Source: Burkholderiales bacterium (GTDB lineage Bacteria > Pseudomonadota > Gammaproteobacteria > Burkholderiales > Burkholderiaceae_C). Taken from it: a stretch of DNA of 54,710 bases. The position numbers and the translations under genes are program-made. The notes beneath the pieces are model-generated. The model saw only the letters and a program-made list of their open reading frames with translations. It was not told the origin of the DNA and ran no database searches. Numbering within the stretch: position 1 is the stretch's first letter; each line of letters opens with the position of its first letter. This document shows positions 7,328-15,502 of the stretch, one piece after another. The DNA is taken from positions 1-54,710 of the forward strand of contig JAIXTA010000027.1 of the NCBI GenBank assembly GCA_027484405.1. Direction: 5' to 3'.

Positions 7328-10300
7328 CCAAAACTCGCCAGCAGGGTGGCGTTGCCGCCCGCAGCCGCCGTGTTGATGGTCACCGTCTGTTCGGTCACGA
7401 AGCGGGTGAGGTAGTGCGGGCCGCCGGCCTTGGGGCCGGTGCCGGAGAGGCCCTGGCCGCCGAAGGGCTGCACGCCCACCACGGCGCCGATCATGCTGCG
7501 GTTCACGTACACATTGCCCACGCGCAGCTTGCGCGCAATGGCTTCGGCGCGCGCCGTGATGCGCGTCTGCACGCCGAGGGTGAGGCCGTAGCCCAGGGCG
7601 TTGATCTCGTCCATCAGCGCATCCAGTGCCTTGGCCTTGTAGCGCACGATGTGCAGCACCGGGCCGAAGACTTCTTCCTTCACGTCGGCCAGGCTGGGCA
7701 GCTCGTAGGCCACGGGCGCAAAGAAGTACCCGGCGCCCAGGTTGCCGTTGCCTGATGCGCCTTCGGGCAGCTTGGGCGCGCCGCCCACGGCCTTGCCGCG
7801 GCTGCTCAGTTCACGCTCGTAGGTCTGCAGGCGCTCCAGCGCTTCGCGGTCGATGATCGGGCCCACGTCGGTGGCGGGGTCGGCCGGGTGGCCCAGGCGC
7901 AGCACTTCCAGCGCGCCGCCAATGCCGGCAATCAGTTCGTCGGCAATGTCGTCCTGCACGCAGAGCACGCGCAGGGCCGAGCAGCGCTGGCCGGCCGAGC
8001 GGAAGGCGCTCATCACCACGGCATCAATCACCTGCTCGGGCAGGGCGGTGGAGTCCACGATCATGGCGTTGATGCCGCCGGTCTCGGCAATCAGCGGGGC
8101 CAGCGGGCCGGGCTTGGTGGCGAGCGTGGCGGCAATCAGCTTGGCCACCTGCGTGGAGCCGGTGAAGGCCACGCCGGCCGTGAGCGGGTGCTGCGTGAGC
8201 GCGGCGCCCACCTCGCCGGCGCCCGGCAGGCAGTACAGCGCGTCTTGCGGCACGCCGGCCTCGTACATGAGCTTCACAAAGGCATGCGCCACCAGCGGCG
8301 TCTGCTCGGCCGGCTTGGCAATCACGCTGTTGCCCGTGACGAGTGCGGCGGCCACTTGCCCCGCAAAGATGGCCAGCGGGAAGTTCCACGGGCTGATGCA
8401 CACCCACACGCCGCGGCCGCGGGCCGTGAGCACATTCGTCTCGCCCGTGGGGCCGGGCAGGTGGTCGGGGGCCATCAGGCTTTCGGCCTGGTGGGCGTAG
8501 TAGCGCAGGAAGTCGATGGCCTCGCGCACCTCGGCCACGCCGTCCACCGTGGTCTTGCCCGCCTCAACGGCCAGCAGATGCAAGTAGTCCGCCATGCGGG
8601 CTTCGAGCAGGTCGGCCGCACGGCGCAGCATGTCGGCGCGCTCGGTCACGGGCAGGGCCTCCCAGTAGGGCCAGGCGGCGTGCGCGGTCTCGATGGCCAT
8701 GGCCACGTCTTGCTTGGTGGCCCACTGCACGGTGCCAATCTGCGTGCCGTCGTTGGGGCTCCATACCGGGGCTTTGGGGGCTGGAGACCAGGATCCATGC
8801 GGCTTCCCGAGCACAAATGCCTCAAAACCCGCGCCAGAAGCGCGAGAAGCCAGTTCGCTCTGCACCGCAGCTCTCATCTGCACATCCAGCCCCTTGCTGT
8901 TGGCGCGGCTGGCGCCGTACAGGGCCACGGGCATGGGCAGCGCCGGCTGCGAAGCAATTGCAAACGGCAGCTCCGTCAGCAGGGCGGCGGGCACGCGCGG
9001 GTCGGCCAGCTGGTGCACAAAGCTCGTGTTGGCGCCGTTTTCCAGCAGGCGGCGCACCAGGTAGGCCAGCAGGTCGCGCGGCTCGCCCACCGGGGCGTAG
9101 ATGCGCACGGGCACGGTCAGGTCGGCGGCGGCCACCTCATACAGGCTTTCGCCCATGCCGTGCAGGCGCTGGAACTCGTAGTGCGTGTTGCTGCCGGCCA
9201 GCGCCCGAATGGCCGCCAGCGTGGCCGCGTTGTGCGTGGCAAACATGGGGTAGATGCGGTCGTGCAGCTCGAACAGGCGCGTGGCGCAGGCCAGGTACGA
9301 AAGGTCTGTGTGCTGCTTGTGCGTGAACACCGGGTAGTTGGGCAGGCCCAGCTCCTGGGCGCGCTTCACTTCGGCGTCCCAGTAGGCGCCCTTGACCAGG
9401 CGCACCGCAATCTTCACGCCGTGCTTGGCGGCCAGATCGCCAATGTGGCTGATGGTGTCCAGCGCGCGCAGGCCATAGGCCTGAATCGCCAGGCCCAGCA
9501 TGTAGGGCGCGGGCTTGGTTCTTTCGATCAGCGCCTCGATCAGGTCCAGGCTCAGTTCCAGGCGCTCGCTTTCCTCGGCGTCGATGGTGATGGGCACGTT
9601 GAGCTTGAGCGCCTCTTCCACCAGCGGGGCCACGCGCGCGAGCATCTCCGGCAGCACGTGGGCGCGCTGCACTTCTTCAAAGCGCGGGTGCAGGGCGGTG
9701 AGCTTGATGGAGACGTTGGCGCCGCGGTGCGGTTCCGCGCCACCTCTCTGCAGCTTGGCGGTGGCAACGATCGCCTCGTGATACGCCGCCAGATAGCGCT
9801 TGGCCTGGGCCTCGTTGCGGGCGCCTTCGCCCAGCATGTCGAAGCTCACCGTCTCCTTGCTGTTCTTGGCGGCGCGGTCCACCCCGTCTTGGATATTGCT
9901 GGCAAACACAAACTGCTGGCTCAACACCGCCACGGCCGCGCGGCTGGCGCGCACAAAGGTCTGCGCGCCCAGCTTGGTGAGCAGGCTCTCGGCCAGCTCG
10001 CTTTCGCCCTCGGGCAGCAGCTTCTTGCCCAGGCTGATCGCGCTGCGCGTGGCCTTGGCGATCATGTCCTCTTCGTCCTGCTTGCTGAAGGTGGCCGGCG
10101 CAAACACATCGGCCGCCAGCAGTGCAGCGGTATCCACATCAGGAATGCGCAGCAGCGCCTCGGCCAGGCGCAGCAGGGCCAGGCCCTCTGCCGTGCTGAT
10201 GGGGAACTGCGCCAGCAGGCGCTCTACCGCAAAGGGCGGCTGCTCCTTGCGGCGCAGCGCCTCAATCCACACGTTGGCGCGGGTGCGGCTGCCTTCCAGC

Positions 10301-10437
10301 ACCGCGCGCTGCGGCTCCAGGCGCGCGAGCAGGGCGCGGCAATGCGCCAGCTCATCGCGGTAGGGCGCGCCGGTGCGCAGCGGCGCAGGGCCGGTGAGGG
10401 TGGCGGTCAGGCTGGGCGGCAGGTCAGAAGGCTTCAT
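7321..10437 (-). CDS. putA: Bifunctional proline dehydrogenase / P5C dehydrogenase PutA
   Basis: A 1038-residue enzyme oxidising proline to glutamate in two channelled steps. Roughly residues 90-500 are the FAD-dependent proline dehydrogenase barrel (SIKLTALHPRFEE, TIDAEESERLELSLDL, VRLVKGAYWDAEVKRAQELG). Residues 560-1030 are the aldehyde dehydrogenase, with nucleophile Cys819 in SAGQRCSALRVL and the C-terminal PFGGQGLSGTGPKAGG. It lacks the N-terminal ribbon-helix-helix DNA-binding domain of E. coli PutA, so it cannot repress itself. Control is presumably by the divergent Lrp-type gene. It is shorter than the 1300-residue trifunctional type and matches the short bifunctional branch. Confidence 0.97.
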   Translation of the reverse strand: MKPSDLPPSLTATLTGPAPLRTGAPYRDELAHCRALLARLEPQRAVLEGSRTRANVWIEALRRKEQPPFAVERLLAQFPISTAEGLALLRLAEALLRIPDVDTAALLAADVFAPATFSKQDEEDMIAKATRSAISLGKKLLPEGESELAESLLTKLGAQTFVRASRAAVAVLSQQFVFASNIQDGVDRAAKNSKETVSFDMLGEGARNEAQAKRYLAAYHEAIVATAKLQRGGAEPHRGANVSIKLTALHPRFEEVQRAHVLPEMLARVAPLVEEALKLNVPITIDAEESERLELSLDLIEALIERTKPAPYMLGLAIQAYGLRALDTISHIGDLAAKHGVKIAVRLVKGAYWDAEVKRAQELGLPNYPVFTHKQHTDLSYLACATRLFELHDRIYPMFATHNAATLAAIRALAGSNTHYEFQRLHGMGESLYEVAAADLTVPVRIYAPVGEPRDLLAYLVRRLLENGANTSFVHQLADPRVPAALLTELPFAIASQPALPMPVALYGASRANSKGLDVQMRAAVQSELASRASGAGFEAFVLGKPHGSWSPAPKAPVWSPNDGTQIGTVQWATKQDVAMAIETAHAAWPYWEALPVTERADMLRRAADLLEARMADYLHLLAVEAGKTTVDGVAEVREAIDFLRYYAHQAESLMAPDHLPGPTGETNVLTARGRGVWVCISPWNFPLAIFAGQVAAALVTGNSVIAKPAEQTPLVAHAFVKLMYEAGVPQDALYCLPGAGEVGAALTQHPLTAGVAFTGSTQVAKLIAATLATKPGPLAPLIAETGGINAMIVDSTALPEQVIDAVVMSAFRSAGQRCSALRVLCVQDDIADELIAGIGGALEVLRLGHPADPATDVGPIIDREALERLQTYERELSSRGKAVGGAPKLPEGASGNGNLGAGYFFAPVAYELPSLADVKEEVFGPVLHIVRYKAKALDALMDEINALGYGLTLGVQTRITARAEAIARKLRVGNVYVNRSMIGAVVGVQPFGGQGLSGTGPKAGGPHYLTRFVTEQTVTINTAAAGGNATLLASFGS

Positions 10438-10504
10438 GGCGGGGCTCGGCTCGGTTTCGCTGCCGTCAATGTGGCGGAGCAGCAGGCAGGGCAGGGGTTT
10501 GATT

Positions 10505-10527
10505 CCCTCCCTTACTTGTAGGGAGGG
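10505..10527. other. 8-base-pair hairpin in the putA/Lrp intergenic region
   Basis: CCCTCCCT and AGGGAGGG flank a 7-base loop. It lies about 70 bases upstream of putA in the divergent promoter region. A role as attenuator or simple repeat cannot be told apart from sequence alone. Confidence 0.4.
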
Positions 10528-10612
10528 TTAGGGTGGGGTCCGCTCGCACAGCCAGAACCCACACCAACAAGCCCCGCATTCTGAAGCCCTTCCAGACAAA
10601 TGAGCTTCGTGA

Positions 10613-10625
10613 TTGGTGCCACCAA
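10613..10625. promoter_or_regulatory. Candidate operator for the Lrp-type regulator
   Basis: The dyad TTGGTGCCACCAA lies 44 bases before the regulator ATG and is followed by an A-rich run with repeated ACCAAA words. Lrp-family proteins bind imperfect dyads with A/T-rich spacing, and the position suits autoregulation. This is inference from one short dyad. Confidence 0.3.
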
Positions 10626-10668
10626 ACCAAATAAGATTCGGCCAAAACCAAAGAAACAAGGCAATTAA

Positions 10669-11130
10669 ATGGACATCGACCGCACAGACCGCGCCATTCT
10701 TCGCATCCTGCAAGAAGACGGCCGCATCACCAACGCCCGCTTGGCCAGCCTCGTGCACCTGAGCCCCGCAGCCTGTCTGGAGCGCGTGAAGCGCCTCACG
10801 CGCGAGGGCTACATCCGCGGCTACCGCGCCGAGCTCAACCCAGACAAGCTCGGCGCCGCCATGCTCGCCTTTGTGGAAGTGAAGCTCGACCGCACCACGC
10901 CCGACGTGTTCGAGCGCTTCAAGCAGGAGGTGCGCGCCCTGCCCGAGGTGCAGGAGTGCCACATGGTGGCCGGCGGCTTTGATTACCTGGTGAAAGTGCG
11001 CGTGGCCGACATGGCCGCCTATCGCGCGCTCATGGGCAAGAGCCTATGGAGCTGGCCCGGCATCCGCGAGACCCACACCTACCCTGTGATGGAAGAGGTG
11101 AAGGCGACGGGGGTGGTGATGGTGGTTTGA
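10669..11130 (+). CDS. Lrp/AsnC-family regulator, probable PutR
   Basis: A 153-residue Lrp/AsnC-type regulator: HTH at residues 4-60 (MDIDRTDRAILRILQEDGRI, LSPAACLERVKRLTREGYI) and a RAM ligand-binding domain from about residue 65 (AFVEVKL, ECHMVAGGFDYLVKVRV, THTYPVMEEVK). The HTH sequence is close to the branch that controls proline or branched-chain amino-acid breakdown. It is divergent from putA across a 231-base gap, the typical layout of a proline-responsive activator of putA. The role is inferred from this layout. Confidence 0.88.
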   Translation: MDIDRTDRAILRILQEDGRITNARLASLVHLSPAACLERVKRLTREGYIRGYRAELNPDKLGAAMLAFVEVKLDRTTPDVFERFKQEVRALPEVQECHMVAGGFDYLVKVRVADMAAYRALMGKSLWSWPGIRETHTYPVMEEVKATGVVMVV

Positions 11131-11298
11131 GTGGGGAGTGTGTGCGAATCTTGTATCTAGATCTGGGCATCGTGCGCGAGACCCAGTGGCCGTTCCAAGC
11201 CCATCTCGTGCGTGCAACGATTGCCCGAGGCGAAAAGGCGGGTGGGTAAGTGCTTAGCAAGTGTGAAGAGGGCGTCAAAAGACGTCAGTCGGGGAACC

Positions 11299-12603
11299 AT
11301 GTCGCGAGATGACTTTCCGCTTCGGACAAAGGAAGCGCTTGCGAAGCGAGTGGGTTACCGCTGTTCGAATCCTGCCTGCGGAAAGTTGACGTCGGGCCCT
11401 CACGCGGACCCGACTAAGGCGGTGAACATCGGCGTTGCCGCACACATAGCGGCTGCCGCCCCAGGCGGCCCGAGATTTGATCCGGATTCGAGCAGCGAAC
11501 GTAGGTCAAGCTTCGAGAACGGAGTTTGGCTGTGCCAAAACTGCGGCAAGCTCGTCGACAGCGTTCCCGACAGATACACCGTAAAGCTTCTGGAAAGCTG
11601 GAAAGAAAGGGCGGAAGAGCGGGCGCTCCGTGCTTTGAGCGGCACGGAAGCCGAAGAACTGCCGCAGCCCGCTTCCGCAAAGCACACGCCGCTCCCTCGC
11701 CTTCGATGGCTTCCCTATGAAGCCGCTCGGCGACAACTCATTGAATTTGGATGGCATCCGGTTGGTAGACATTGGTCAGATCGGAACAGCGCCGACATCT
11801 GTTCGGGGAACGGTCCGTACTTCTGGGCGCTTGGCTTTACAGAAATTCAGCGATCACTGGGGACCGGAGCCGCGGACTGCGTATTTCTGTATCGAGATGC
11901 ATATGGACACCTGCTGTACGTGAACACGCAGGGTGAGGTTGATCCGGAAAACGGTTCTGATGCAGTTGTGATGTCTTGGACTATTCGCGAACCGCTAGCA
12001 GGATCCGAAGGAATCCTCACTGATGAAGCGACCGCCCAAAACGGGATCGTGCTTCGGCGCCCGCGTACGCCGCCTAACTTGCTCACATCCGTACCGCTTC
12101 GTACCCCAAGCGAGAAGGTGCGTGCTCTGTTGGGAACGCCTGATGCGGTCGAGACAAATTTGTGGCGATACCAGTTCGAGGACACGCAGGTAGAAGTGGC
12201 TTTCGATTCCTTAGGGGCGACTTCATCGCTCGTGATCGCTTTGATTTCTGGTGCCCAGTACTACATCGCAGACGCTCCATTCGGCGATTTTTTGCTCGGT
12301 GCGATGTCTTTGCAGGACCTGATCGAGCTCGGCCACACCGTCTCAACGCATCGCGATTCACATCTAACAAAGGAGCTAATCGTTCATGTGGTGATCGGCC
12401 CCATGGGTGGCCGGACCGAATGCTTCTTCGGAGCTCTTGTGGTTCACACGGGTGTTGGTCATCTAGCAGATACGAGCTTTGATTGGGACGAGGAGAGGGG
12501 CACGTTAAGGTCTGCACCTACTGACACCGTTATGAACTGGGTTGGGATCAGCGAGTCTTCGCTCGATCCACCCTCCTTCAGTTGGTTCATAACTAGGGCG
12601 TAA
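11299..12603 (+). CDS. Degenerate HNH zinc domain fused to two sensor-like domains
   Basis: A 434-residue protein in AT-richer DNA (30 of 60 bases G/C in a hand-counted stretch from 11941). Residues 1-110 resemble the HNH domain of CBASS Cap5-type nucleases: zinc pairs Cys22/Cys27 and Cys79/Cys82, AAHIAAAAPGGPRFDP with His49, and Asn74 in SFENGVWLCQNC. The third catalytic position, His after the last Cys in active enzymes, is Gly83. Residues 135-215 (QLIEFGWHPV ... LGTGAADCVFLYRDAYG) resemble a domain of small unknown proteins. Residues 268-305 (TPSEKVRALLGTPD ... YQFEDTQVEVAFD) resemble the ETEC_3214 type. GTG at 11212 is an alternative start, but 11299 has GGGGAA upstream. Possible defence or stress cargo; function unknown. 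Confidence 0.7.
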   Translation: MSRDDFPLRTKEALAKRVGYRCSNPACGKLTSGPHADPTKAVNIGVAAHIAAAAPGGPRFDPDSSSERRSSFENGVWLCQNCGKLVDSVPDRYTVKLLESWKERAEERALRALSGTEAEELPQPASAKHTPLPRLRWLPYEAARRQLIEFGWHPVGRHWSDRNSADICSGNGPYFWALGFTEIQRSLGTGAADCVFLYRDAYGHLLYVNTQGEVDPENGSDAVVMSWTIREPLAGSEGILTDEATAQNGIVLRRPRTPPNLLTSVPLRTPSEKVRALLGTPDAVETNLWRYQFEDTQVEVAFDSLGATSSLVIALISGAQYYIADAPFGDFLLGAMSLQDLIELGHTVSTHRDSHLTKELIVHVVIGPMGGRTECFFGALVVHTGVGHLADTSFDWDEERGTLRSAPTDTVMNWVGISESSLDPPSFSWFITRA

Positions 12604-12669
12604 GTCCTTTCGTCAAGTCGGTAGAGAGCTGGTCGATTGCGTTGGCTAGATAAACCAAACCGATTTGTT

Positions 12670-12990
12670 TTGTGTGTCACCATCGCCAACGGCACCAACA
12701 TCACCCCGGCCCCTACGAGCCGCCGCAGGCCGTTATAGGCGGCTCGGTCTAGTGCGATGAGGCCGCCGTACGCGCTGGCCACGGCTAAGAATCCGAGCAC
12801 GCGGGCGTCGCACACCCAGCTCGGTGCGCTGGCGTGCTCAAGTTGAAGGGGAATCGCCAACGCAACAAATGGCGCGGTAAGCATGTACGCCCGGGGTGCC
12901 TATGTGGTGATCAGGGTCCAGTGGTTTGGAGGCAGGCGCCCGAGGCCAGGACCGTGCCGCAGACGCCACAAGCTTCTCCGTCGGTGTGGC
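12670..12990 (-). pseudogene. Decayed DUF998 membrane-protein remnant
   Basis: Read on the minus strand, APFVALAIPLQLEHA ... GLIALDRAAYNGL and LVGAGVMLVPLAMV match the last third of the intact DUF998 protein at 17159-17860 (APFVALLCAVHLPRA, IDRAAYNGLLQRAG, LVMLAPLALV). The preceding part, ASKPLDPDHHIGTPGV, matches PLPDPRHNPGPLGVG but in another frame, so at least one frameshift has occurred. The N-terminal half is gone, and the break is occupied by a dispersed hairpin repeat. The 485 bases between 12603 and 13089 hold nothing else I can identify. Confidence 0.75.
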
Positions 12991-12994
12991 CATG

Positions 12995-13060
12995 GTCTCG
13001 CTTGTCCCGCGCGGTTTTCCAGCCACTTTGCCCCGAAGACCCTCATGAATGCTGGATCTG
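12995..13060 (+). repeat. Dispersed hairpin repeat, copy B
   Basis: Contains TCTCGCTTGTCCCGCGCGG, the stem start TTTTCCAGCCACTTTG and the tail CATGAATGCTGGATCTG. The right stem arm is degraded (CCCCGAAGACC). It lies 28 bases beyond the stop of the methyltransferase gene, with its tail pointing at that stop, and abuts the DUF998 remnant. Confidence 0.8.
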
Positions 13061-13088
13061 CGGTTCCTCGCGTAGGCGTAGAAGCCCC

Positions 13089-13901
13089 TCATCCCTTCCT
13101 CCCCAGCATCACCCACAAGAACGCCTCCCCAAACACCCCGCTGCCCGCCGCCGGCTTGCGCATGGCGCGCAGCTCAAGAATCTCCAGCGCGCTGCCCCAG
13201 TGCTTGCGCAGTTCGGCCTCGGTGTAGCCCAGGCCGCCGCCCAGGGTGCCGCGTTCGTACACCTGCGCGTCGCTCAGGCCGCTGCCGCCTTCGGGGCGGA
13301 AGCAGGTGAGCGCCAGGTGGCCGCCGGGGGCCAGGGCGCGGTGCACGCGCTGCACGTAGCCGGCGCGGCGGTGTGGGGGCAGGTGGTGAAAGCAGCCGGA
13401 ATCCACCACCAACGCAAACCCGCCTTCGGGCAGGGGCGCATCAAACACGCTGCTTGTTATTAGTGAGAGGGCCACGCCCGCCGCGGCGGCGCGCTGTTGC
13501 GCCCAGGCCATGGCCTCGGGCGAGAAGTCCACGCCCGTGACGGCAAAGCCGCGCTGCGCCAGAAACACGGCGTTGCGCCCGTTGCCGCAGCCCAGGTCCA
13601 GCGCGGCGGGGCGGGTGGGGGTGGAAGTGGTGGTGGTGGTGGCGGTGCGGTGCGCGCCGGGCTGCGTGGGCGTGGCGCTGGCGCCGGGTGTGCCCGGCGG
13701 TGCAGAGGCCGCCGCCGGGGCGGGCGCCGGAATGCGGCCGCTGTGCAGCCAGCCGTGCAGGCTTTCGTCGGGCGCGGTGCCAAAGAAGGGGCAGGGCCGC
13801 GCGCGGTCTGCGTAGAAGCGGTCCCAGCGGGGGCTGGTTTCGGTGCCGAGCTGGGCGTCCAGCGCGAGCAGGGCGGCTTCGTCGAGAGGGTCGGTGCTCA
13901 C
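13089..13901 (-). CDS. Class I SAM-dependent methyltransferase with low-complexity insert
   Basis: A 270-residue methyltransferase starting at GTG. The N-terminal segment SPRWDRFYADRARPCPFFG (residues 23-41) and the SAM-binding motif I ALDLGCGNGRN (100-110), followed by VDSGCFHHLP and ALAPGGHLALTCF, place it in the Methyltransf_25/11-type family that acts on small molecules. Residues 58-98 are an Ala/Pro/Thr-rich insert, including six threonines in a row, between the N-terminal helix region and the Rossmann fold; close relatives normally have a short loop here. The insert is coded by GC-rich repetitive DNA and probably arose by slippage. Substrate unknown. Confidence 0.85.
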   Translation of the reverse strand: MSTDPLDEAALLALDAQLGTETSPRWDRFYADRARPCPFFGTAPDESLHGWLHSGRIPAPAPAAASAPPGTPGASATPTQPGAHRTATTTTTSTPTRPAALDLGCGNGRNAVFLAQRGFAVTGVDFSPEAMAWAQQRAAAAGVALSLITSSVFDAPLPEGGFALVVDSGCFHHLPPHRRAGYVQRVHRALAPGGHLALTCFRPEGGSGLSDAQVYERGTLGGGLGYTEAELRKHWGSALEILELRAMRKPAAGSGVFGEAFLWVMLGRKG

Positions 13902-13924
13902 GGCGCGCGGCTGGGGTGGGGCGC

Positions 13925-14350
13925 TCAGCGCGCGGTGGGCGCATCCACATGCAGCCCCAGCAGCGTGCAGCCGCCGCCGGGCTGCACCGAGGCCTGCATG
14001 CGCACCGGCCCAAGCTTGGCGGCGCGCGCATCAACCCACACGCCTTCGAACGTGTAGCCGGCGGGCAGCTTGGGCGCCGTCACGCTCAGGCGCTGGGTCT
14101 TGCCGTCCAGCGCTCTGGGGGCCGGCACCAGCGCCGTGAGCGGGCCGGTGGCCTGGACGAGGCTGTCCAGCTGCTCGCGGGTGCGGGCGTTGGGCTGGAC
14201 AAAGAGCTGCGCCAGTTCAGCCGTCTTGCCGGCGGCCAGCAGCTGGGCCGCGCGCATGCCGCAGTCTGGCGAGGCGAGGGCCGCTCCGGTGCACAGGGCA
14301 AAAAGCGTGGCGCAGCTGAGCTTGAGCATGGGGAGCGGGGTGGGGTGCAT
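13925..14350 (-). CDS. Small exported protein of unknown function
   Basis: A 141-residue protein with a signal peptide (LKLSCATLFALCTGAALA, cleavage likely before SPDCG). The mature part is a helical segment (AAQLLAAGKTAELAQLFVQP) and a beta-rich C-terminal half ending in two Gly-Gly-Cys/His-type strands. It resembles a DUF4878/SnoaL-like fold only faintly, and I do not name it. A second in-frame ATG seven codons downstream is an equally good start. It lies 23 bases from the methyltransferase gene on the same strand and could be co-transcribed. Confidence 0.6.
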   Translation of the reverse strand: MHPTPLPMLKLSCATLFALCTGAALASPDCGMRAAQLLAAGKTAELAQLFVQPNARTREQLDSLVQATGPLTALVPAPRALDGKTQRLSVTAPKLPAGYTFEGVWVDARAAKLGPVRMQASVQPGGGCTLLGLHVDAPTAR

Positions 14351-14372
14351 GGCTTTGACGTGAGTTTGAAAA

Positions 14373-14495
14373 GGGAACTTCTAGAAACCTACTGCGCGGG
14401 CCAATTTGCGTGCTCCGGTGCTCGCCGTACTACTCGTACTGTCTGCGCTCCTCGCACGCAACTTGGCCCGCTCGCTACGGTTTCTAGAAGTTCCC
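14373..14495. repeat. 123-base imperfect palindrome, MITE-like
   Basis: The ends are the perfect 17-base inverted repeat GGGAACTTCTAGAAACC / GGTTTCTAGAAGTTCCC. Inside, GCGGGCCAA and TTGCGTGC pair with their complements, so about 45 bases on each side can fold into one long hairpin. The centre, GTACTACTCGTACTGTCTGC, is not paired. No coding potential. The sharp ends and the length suggest a small mobile or repetitive element. It sits between two exported-protein genes and abuts repeat copy C. Confidence 0.7.
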
Positions 14496-14499
14496 AAAA

Positions 14500-14568
14500 G
14501 GCTTTCCGCTTGTCCCATGCGGTTCTTCAGGCAGTTTGGTCTGGAGAACCGCACCAGAAGCCCATCTT
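14500..14568 (+). repeat. Dispersed hairpin repeat, copy C
   Basis: CCGCTTGTCCCATGCGG is followed by the stem TTCTTCAGGC/GTCTGGAGAACC and the CAGAAGCCCATCTT tail variant. It lies 36 bases beyond the stop of the minus-strand gene at 14605, with its tail toward that stop. Confidence 0.8.
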
Positions 14569-14604
14569 GTTGTTCAAGTGCGGGCGTGGGGCGCGCGCCG
14601 CTGC

Positions 14605-15009
14605 TCAGCTGCAGGCAGGCACCACGGCCGGCGCGGGGGTGATGAAGGTGACGCTGGCGCCGCAGACGCGGTAGGCCATGGAGCGGGTGACGTTTGCGCG
14701 GGCGAGGGTGCGCGCCTCGTGCAGCACCTTGGTCTGCGCGTCCTTGCCCTGCAGCAGGCGCACCAGGCTGGGCTGCGTGTCGGACGTGGGGGTGTTGAAC
14801 TCGAGAATCAGCTCGGGGCCGACCTCGATGCGCACGGCCTGGCCGGGTAGCACGCGCTGGCCAAAAGCCATGGGCTGCGCCTGGCCGACGCGCACGGCGC
14901 CGTTGAACAGGTAGCTCGCCGGCTCGGCCTGCGGGGTGGCGGCGTGGCTGCTCCACACAGCGGCCGATACGGTGACCAGGGCAAGGGCGGCCAGCGCAAT
15001 GCGGTTCAT
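14605..15009 (-). CDS. Small exported protein of unknown function
   Basis: A 134-residue protein with a clear signal peptide (RIALAALALVTVSAAVWSSHA, cut before ATPQAE). The mature part is short beta-strand-like sequence with two cysteines near the end (RVCGASV and the terminal PACS), possibly one disulfide. GGAG precedes the ATG. Unrecognised family; the protein is expected in the periplasm. Confidence 0.65.
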   Translation of the reverse strand: MNRIALAALALVTVSAAVWSSHAATPQAEPASYLFNGAVRVGQAQPMAFGQRVLPGQAVRIEVGPELILEFNTPTSDTQPSLVRLLQGKDAQTKVLHEARTLARANVTRSMAYRVCGASVTFITPAPAVVPACS

Positions 15010-15172
15010 GGCAGATCTCCATCAGGGAAATGCGGCCGGTGCAGGCAGACCGCTCAACGCCAAGCACAGCAGCCCGCAGGCGGCGCGTCAATCTGCGGGC
15101 AGCGCGGGGTGGGGCAGGGCGGGGCAGGGCAGGATGGGGTGGGTTGGGGGCCGCGCCGCGCTGAGGCAGATC

Positions 15173-15502
15173 TCAGGGCGCGAGGATGTGCGACGAAGCC
15201 GGGTGATGGCAGGGCCGCTCAGACGGCCCGCCGCCGAAGTCGGGCGCATCGAAGTCGATGAAGCGGTTCACGCACAGGCCGCCATCGCCCTTGTAGCGCG
15301 GGCAGCCACAGAAGCGGTTGGGGGGCGGGGCGGGCAGGCGGTGGCTGCAGCGCGCGGCAAAGGGCGAGGGGTCGAGGTCGACATTCACGCCGGCGCGCTC
15401 CAGGCGTTCGGCCGCCTGCTCGCGTGCCTTGATGACGAGATACGCCGCTTCTTCGAGCGCCGCGGTCTGATCGGGGTCCAGCCCCTCGGACAGTTTGCGC
15501 AT
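15173..15502 (-). CDS. Conserved-looking small protein with a cysteine-rich C terminus
   Basis: A 109-residue protein. I chose the start at 15502 because GGAGGGAAG lies upstream; the frame is open further, but that part is Pro/Gly-rich and unlikely. Residues 1-45 form a predicted amphipathic helix (MRKLSEGLDPDQTAALEEAA, REQAAERLERAGVNVDL). The second half carries a Cys/His set: RCSHRLP, RFCGCPRYKGDGGLC and PCHH, which could bind metal. Codon use fits its neighbours. No family recognised. Confidence 0.55.
   Translation of the reverse strand: MRKLSEGLDPDQTAALEEAAYLVIKAREQAAERLERAGVNVDLDPSPFAARCSHRLPAPPPNRFCGCPRYKGDGGLCVNRFIDFDAPDFGGGPSERPCHHPASSHILAP

Noticed and set aside
7888-10521. Very long open frame antisense to putA (877 codons)
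   Set aside because: It is a GC-rich shadow frame: composition is His/Arg/Gly-rich, no domain is visible, and putA on the other strand is unmistakable. Similar shadows opposite the subtilisin-like gene (33561-36758) and the M3 peptidase gene (37580-39634) were rejected for the same reason.
11046-11249. Small frame overlapping the end of the Lrp-type gene
   Set aside because: No ribosome site, it overlaps a real gene in another frame, and no family is visible. The region 11131-11298 is treated as the intergenic leader of the HNH-type gene.
11355-11385. tRNA-like GTTCGAATCC sequence
   Set aside because: It lies inside the HNH-type gene, and no acceptor, D or anticodon stem can be formed around it.
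14373-14495. CRISPR-like or attachment-site origin for the long palindrome
   Set aside because: Only one repeat unit, no spacers, and no integrase or tRNA nearby.
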